Below, piece after piece: positions 59,063 through 64,000 of a stretch of DNA of 64,000 bases (position 1 is its first letter; each line of letters starts with the position of its first letter). Position numbers and translations under genes: made by a program. The notes beneath the pieces are model-generated. The model had not been told where the DNA came from, did no database searches, and saw nothing but the letters and a program-made list of their open reading frames with translations. This stretch comes from Thermothielavioides terrestris NRRL 8126. Taxonomy: Eukaryota > Ascomycota > Sordariomycetes > Sordariales > Chaetomiaceae. The stretch lies in assembly GCF_000226115.1 (NCBI RefSeq), contig NC_016458.1, positions 7,412,001 through 7,476,000 of the forward strand. The letters are read 5' to 3'.

Positions 59063-59815
59063 CTAGTCCAAGCTCCCCGCCAGCGCGACACAGCTGAACC
59101 TCAGATCCGCCGCCTCCCGCTCCAAAAACTTGAGCGGCCCCAGCGCGAGCGCCTTCTCGCTCAGCACGTCCTCCGCCTCCTCGAGATCCCCCCTCCGCAG
59201 CGGGCCCTTCCGCCGGCCATCCATCTCCCACAACCCGCCATCGCGGCCCTTGACGAAACACACATAGTGCAGATCGACATCATCGGCGGCGTCGGGCGCC
59301 GCCGTGTCCCCGCGGCGGGCCACCTCGCCGTGGGCGCGCGCCAGCGCCCCGTCGCGCTCCACCAGCGCCGCGCGCTCCGCGGGGCCCAGCGGCTCGGCCT
59401 CCCGCAGCAGCGCGTCCAGCGGCGTGCCCTCGCCGACGAACCCGCGCGCGGGCCCGTTGGCGGCCGCGTGCAGCAGGCCGACCAGGCCGCAGGCGTTGCG
59501 GATTGTCTGCTTGAACCAGGTGACCGGCTCGGCGGGGCCCGCGCCCTCGTACGCCGGCTGCAGCGCGTCCTCGGCCAGCCGGTGCGACTCGTACGCCGCG
59601 GTGAGGGGGAAGACCAGCAGCAGCGCCAGCGCCGGGCGCGGGATGAAGGACAGCAGCGACGCGTCGGTCAGCGAGTACACGTCGTGCATGGCCAGCGCCG
59701 GCGAGAGGCCCAGCTTGTGCAGCAGGCTGGTGAGCAGCTCCGGGTTGGCTTCGAGCGGGATGAAGGATGGCGCTGTGGTGGGGGGGTCGGCGGGGGGGTC
59801 GTCGGTGGTGGACAT
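59063..59815 (-). CDS. UCH-family ubiquitin C-terminal hydrolase
   Basis: UCH enzymes are cysteine proteases that trim small adducts from the ubiquitin C-terminus (the YUH1/UCHL group). A single exon gives 250 residues. FIPLEANPELLTSLLHKLGL opens the domain. The active site is complete: Q103 and C109 in FKQTIRNACGLVGLLHA, H183 in DLHYVCFV and D199 in WEMDGRR. GLV replaces the commoner GTY-type residues after the cysteine, a mild variation. I chose the ATG at 59815 (MSTTDD) because homologous sequence begins soon after; a further in-frame ATG at 59851 would add 12 residues. No C-terminal extension, so this is not the proteasomal UCH37 type. Confidence 0.9.
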   Translation of the reverse strand: MSTTDDPPADPPTTAPSFIPLEANPELLTSLLHKLGLSPALAMHDVYSLTDASLLSFIPRPALALLLVFPLTAAYESHRLAEDALQPAYEGAGPAEPVTWFKQTIRNACGLVGLLHAAANGPARGFVGEGTPLDALLREAEPLGPAERAALVERDGALARAHGEVARRGDTAAPDAADDVDLHYVCFVKGRDGGLWEMDGRRKGPLRRGDLEEAEDVLSEKALALGPLKFLEREAADLRFSCVALAGSLD

Positions 59816-61084
59816 TTTTTTTTTGGTGGGTATGTGTATGTCCAGTACCACTGGTCAGTGTCTTTGGTTGCTGGGGCAAGTTGAAATTGTCTGAGAGATC
59901 GGGGATGTTCTTCTCCTATGTGGAGCGGCTTGGATCGTGGTGAGTCGCGGAGCAACAACCGAGCTGATGACTGGAGAGGTGGTGGTGGGGTTGAACACTG
60001 GGGGTGGTGACGTGAAGGTGGGTCACAGAATGCATTAGTTACATTGTCACCACGTACGGCCGTAATTTACCAGCATGACCTTATCAGTAGGTACGTTACC
60101 ATACCTTCGTAGGAGGAACAACCAGATGAGGCTCGAATTCCACCTATTGCTTACTTCAAAGTAGTAAGTTGACGAGCTAACGGAGTCTGTGCTTCACAGG
60201 AATTTATACGAGAGGGACCTTCATCGTGGAGAAGATCGAAACATGTCGGCTGATATATTCAAGACTTTGGCGACTGCTTCAGGCTTAAATCGACACGAAG
60301 GTGGGGCGCATTATGCACCAAGCACCTACATACCATCGCGCGCCACAGGGGGTTGTCGACATAGTCTGTGCCCCGTGAAGAATCGGTTGCCTCACATTTC
60401 CCTGTCCAAAGAAAGAAGTGAAGGCATTTAGACTGTTCTCCCCCTACAGGACCTGACATACTGTAACTACATGAACTGACCTACACATAACCCCAACCTT
60501 GGCTCCTCTCCTATCTTTTCTTCCGTACTTCCGCAGTCTAGATCCCTAGCTCCCTAGTTCTCTGTCAGTTGAGTCGCTTAAAAACGCAGTAAAACTCAGA
60601 GAGTTGAACTTATCTTTTCCCTTTTTTATCAAGGCGGACTAAACTGCGGTCTCATTGTCCTGCCCAAACCAACAGCGGCGGTGAGTTTAACGCAGCAGTG
60701 TCGTAGTGTAAATCAGTGGAAACACTATGTGCGCGTGGATTCCAGGGAGCAATGAAACAGCTGGGATGTTAGGGACTTTCAATACTGCATCAAATTCAAA
60801 CGTTGAGTAACGGTGCTTCATTGCCTAGTCTCTGGCGTGTTAGGGTACCCTCTGAGCTAGAGTAGCTGTATTGGATGGCACAGGGGGAGGGATTCTCTCA
60901 CATGCATCTAGCTCAGCGGGTCCACACATGGGACAGGCATCTCAGAGGGCCATGCATTGGCCCTGGACGTCCGAGTATTGTTAGATTTAGTTAGCAAGGG
61001 AAGAGTCCCAACTGAATGATCCCCGTCTCAGCAAAAACGCCCATTCCCGCTGTGACTCCCTCCGCTGCCTGCCGTATAACACCG
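59816..61084. other. Gene-free interval with dispersed repeat
   Basis: The second copy of the 35-bp dispersed repeat is at 60333-60367. No gene is supported between 59900 and 61080. Confidence 0.45.
60333..60367 (+). repeat. 35-bp dispersed repeat, copy 2
   Basis: Matches 20791-20825 with three mismatches, keeping the GCGCGCCAC and GGGTTGTCGACAT words. Confidence 0.7.
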
Positions 61085-61966
61085 CTAATGCCTCGTTGCA
61101 TATGTATAAGTGTAGACATCTGACCCTGGCCTCCCACTGTCACGCCACGAATCTCTCCTCGCCTGCGACCTCTCCTCCTTCTCGGCCCGGAGCGATCTCA
61201 GTCTCCGCAGGTCCGCCATGTATGGTGGGACGAGAGGGTCGTAGCCCGGGATGGGATCGGCCGGCACCCTTGGAGTGGCCGATATTGCGTCATCCTTGTA
61301 GTGACCTAGCGGTCCTGGCTCCCCGCCGTCGTCCACGTCGTCGTACCCGGGGCCAGGAGGATAGGCGGGTCTGCGGACGGGACTCTTCTCTGGGGAAGAG
61401 ACATGAGACGGCGAGCCATCCTGATCAAGCATGTCACGCTCGCGCTGCCGCCTGAGCACCTCCTCCGGGCTCGGGGATCCGATCGGGCTCTGCCAGACGA
61501 TAACACCCAGAATAGTGAGGCCGAACAGACACAAGAAGCCCACCGCGACCCAGCCGATGGGCCCCGCGTAGGCGGCGACGACGAGGCCGAGGAACACAAA
61601 GGCGGCGAACAGGAGGCCGAACAGGACGACGCTGACCAGGGTGGCCCACCACATGACGACGCGCCGCTGGTGGCTGTCGCGGCGGCCGAAGTAGCTGACG
61701 GCCTGCGGCCGGTACAGCGAGAGCGCGGACGCGGCGGTCGACGTCAGGGCGAGGTCGATGAGGAAGAGGACGAAGGCGACGGACAGGTGGTTCTGGATGG
61801 TCTCGGCCGCCACCCCGTAGTCGACCCACGGCTTCACCGGCGTCTGGACGACCTTGGAAAAGGAGATCGAGGCGCCCAGCGTGGAGATGCCGACAATCGT
61901 GGAGAAGAAGGCGGAGAAGTAGGATGCGAGTCGCTCGCCCGGGTGTTGGGGCTCGGGGGCGGACAT
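61085..61966 (-). CDS. Four-span membrane protein with cytosolic tail
   Basis: A single exon gives 293 residues. Four hydrophobic segments are visible: about 17-37 (FSAFFSTIVGISTLGASISF), 60-83 (LSVAFVLFLIDLALTSTAAS), 105-132 (MWWATLVSVVLFGLLFAAFV) and 136-160 (YAGPIGWVAVGFLCLFGLTI). After residue 165 the protein is polar and Pro/Gly/Asp-rich, with a charged helix near RRLRSLRAEKEERSQARR. The layout is that of an integral membrane protein with both ends in the cytosol; the compartment cannot be told. Family not recognised. The ATG at 61966 sits in GACATGTC-type context and directly precedes a conserved-looking start. Confidence 0.72.
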   Translation of the reverse strand: MSAPEPQHPGERLASYFSAFFSTIVGISTLGASISFSKVVQTPVKPWVDYGVAAETIQNHLSVAFVLFLIDLALTSTAASALSLYRPQAVSYFGRRDSHQRRVVMWWATLVSVVLFGLLFAAFVFLGLVVAAYAGPIGWVAVGFLCLFGLTILGVIVWQSPIGSPSPEEVLRRQRERDMLDQDGSPSHVSSPEKSPVRRPAYPPGPGYDDVDDGGEPGPLGHYKDDAISATPRVPADPIPGYDPLVPPYMADLRRLRSLRAEKEERSQARRDSWRDSGRPGSDVYTYTYATRH

Positions 61967-63787
61967 GGTATTTGCTTGGCGGAGGGAGGGTTCATGCGAG
62001 GCGGTGATTCATTTATCGTGTCAATAATATCACAGTCATTGACGCCCGATTGGAAAGGTCCCTGGTGTTTTCGGCATTCATTGGGTATGGGAAGTTGCGG
62101 TTTCCGATCTTTGGGTTGCTATGCAGCATGCTCTGATCTGCTGATGTTCTTGCCAACCTCGGCGTTGCTGCAGCAACACCGAGCGTCAGCAGCGGCCAAC
62201 ATCCATCACACCTCAGCGCCCGTGGCCTGTCGCAACTGCCTGATTGGCTTGCAGACTATGTTGGTGCTTCAATGCTATCTGAATCTCAACCATGAACAGT
62301 TCTATGTGGTTTTTCTTGCTAACAAGCCACGGGGAGTCGCATGCTCTGATCTATTGTGTTTCTGTGGCTAGCGCTCGACTTACACCACTGACACCGACTA
62401 GCTTCTTACCGCTGTTGGATCGCATCTGTCAAATGGATAGATATACTTAACATATGCGTACGTTATTGGCAGGACGAGTGCGACACTGTGGTGTGGTTGA
62501 TTTGGCACCTGAACTTTGCTGCAATCATCGAGATCACTCACTCTTGCCGATTATACTTGAATTTGATTTTGGTCAGCGTTGTCGCGCAGCAGCGTTGTCG
62601 CGCAGCGTCGTCGATGCCCAGATAGAGTCGCCTTTGATCTAATAGAGCACATCGCGACACGAACAAAGCCGACTCCTTCGATGCTTCTCCGATCGTGCCG
62701 GTTGAAGCCGTTCATCGTGTATTCCGGTTTCAGACTCGACGCCCGTCAGGCTCAGCTATGTCTGTCGATGCGCAATTCAAACAGGACAGAAATCGGCAAC
62801 TTTTTTGGTGGCGGCGTGAAGAGACAACTGCTCGTTGGTGCCATTCTTAACGTCTCCGATGAGCTCAGGGGAGACACCCGGGCCATTCGGCTACTCGGGC
62901 GATCCGCAGCAGCTTTCGGTGTATCAGCCTTGTTCATCGTTAGCTAGGAGAGTGCTCTTTGCCCAATGAAGACGCTGTGGTCCAGACGAGGGTCCCACCT
63001 GACAACATGCGGCCTTGATTCTCCTGTTTGCAAGTGAAGGAGTACACCACTAAACGCGTGTCCCACCCACGAATCCCACAAGATGCCCAGGAGCACCCCG
63101 GACTCCGTCAGCTGAGTGCATAGTTACTGCGGCATCCTGCATCACACTCACCCAACAGTTGCACCGGCGGGTTCGGCAGCCACGCAATGCCCACGACGGT
63201 TGGCTAGCGTTACGAGAAAACGAGACACGACTCCGCACACACGGATGCTTCGGCGGCAGCTTACTGTGTAGCCTGTTGGTGTTCTCGGAGAGATGTCTTT
63301 CCTGTCCTGGATAAGGGTATGTAAGCTAATCATCGGTTGGGTGACCGTTTGGCCCCCAATCTGATGTCTCACTATGGACGCCTTGGTCTGTTGGTCGTAT
63401 CTGGTTTTGGTTCGCCGAGCCTTTGCCACGTCGGCGTCACGCATATACGATGCTGTTGGCAGCCGCGCACGGTGTGGGAGACGGATTGGAATGTCTATGT
63501 AGGATTCTGCTTGCCGGTATGGACGTAATATCATCCGTAACGGCCCCGCGTAATTCGCAAGATGGTCGAGTTAGGTGCTGTGCAAAAACGTCTTCGCGCA
63601 TGCGGGATCACCCGGGTCGGAACGTGTAAGGTGGTTCATGTGAGTATAGGGATGAGCAAGGCTCGGCAGTTGGTAGTCAACTGCTTACTGCGACTTGGGA
63701 GCATGAAATAACAGAGGCGGAAAATAATCATCACATCATGGCATGAGATCCCTTCTTTCAAACCTCGCGGTTGACGCCAAAACCCCG
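61967..63787. other. Gene-free interval
   Basis: The left part is the promoter of the minus-strand membrane protein. A 16-bp direct repeat (cagcgttgtcgcgcag twice) lies at 62574-62605. Frames near 62579-62947 and 63148-63534 lack recognisable features. Confidence 0.4.
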
Positions 63788-64000
63788 TCACGGCAGCTTG
63801 AAGCCGCCGGGGACGCCTTTCTGGAAGATGCCCTCGGGATCGTATTTCTCGCTCGTCGCCGCGAGCCTGGCGAGACTACGATCCCCGTACCCGGCCATGA
63901 CGTTGTGCTTCGGGTAACCGTAGTTGGTGAAGATGTAGCGGTGGAGAAGTCCCCTCTCCGCCGCGAGCCGTTTGAGGGTTTCCACAAGCGCCTCCACGGC
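63788..64000 (-). CDS. FAD-linked oxidoreductase, C-terminal end only
   Basis: The last 70 codons of a gene that begins beyond the right edge of the window. They read HRYIFTNYGYPKHNVMAGYG, then RLAATSEKYDPEGIFQKGVP and GGFKLP before the stop. This is the closing segment of berberine-bridge-type (BBE, PCMH) flavin oxidases, in which the NYxxxxHxV strand and the SxKYDPxGxF turn are conserved. Substrate cannot be inferred. Such enzymes are often in secondary-metabolite clusters or are secreted, but the neighbours here give no support for that. Confidence 0.8.
   Translation of the reverse strand, partial: AVEALVETLKRLAAERGLLHRYIFTNYGYPKHNVMAGYGDRSLARLAATSEKYDPEGIFQKGVPGGFKLP

Overview
The window is nuclear DNA of a filamentous ascomycete, most likely a Sordariomycete of the Sordariales/Chaetomiaceae type (inference). 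The signs are GC-rich genes with short introns (about 50-150 bp, GTRAGT-like donors, CTAAC-type branch sites), a HET-domain gene, a DCL-1 type Dicer, a fused CPSase-ATCase gene, and sharply bounded AT-rich blocks in which former glutamine codons read TAA/TAG. The last is the signature of repeat-induced point mutation (RIP). Splice sites below were placed by hand, by frame continuity and family conservation.

Layout. 1-2950 is a RIP-like block with a gag-like relic and a 20-bp-register satellite. 2951-11927 carries a cyclin-like gene, a fungal protein of unrecognised family, a MITE, a small membrane protein and a broken protein-kinase gene. 11928-18972 is the four-exon pyrimidine gene (glutaminase, CPSase, dead DHOase, ATCase), followed by an intron-containing tRNA-Arg. 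21154-21976 holds two nested MITEs. 23215-28528 holds a YVC1-like TRP channel and a small protein. 29181-35157 is a transposon nest of two more MITEs and a complete but RIP-mutated LTR element with no recognisable pol. 35158-38580 holds a GC-rich 20-bp satellite and a frameshifted HET gene, which faces a MYND zinc-finger gene across a 404-bp shared promoter.

From 41311 to 58548 lies an ordinary gene run: an unrecognised conserved protein, TAP42, pyridoxamine-phosphate oxidase, Dicer-like 1 and a serine-rich protein. The right end carries a UCH-type deubiquitinase, a four-span membrane protein and the last codons of a flavin-dependent oxidoreductase that runs off the window.

Functionally the genes are a housekeeping mix: pyrimidine synthesis, vitamin B6, TOR/PP2A signalling, vacuolar calcium release, RNA silencing and deubiquitination. 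Genome defence is visible from both sides, as a Dicer gene and as RIP-scarred targets. The most unusual content is the roughly 390-420 bp MITE family. It has 8-bp target duplications and a degenerate telomere-like core, and its copies show nested insertion. The LTR element is also notable: RIP density falls towards both of its outer edges.
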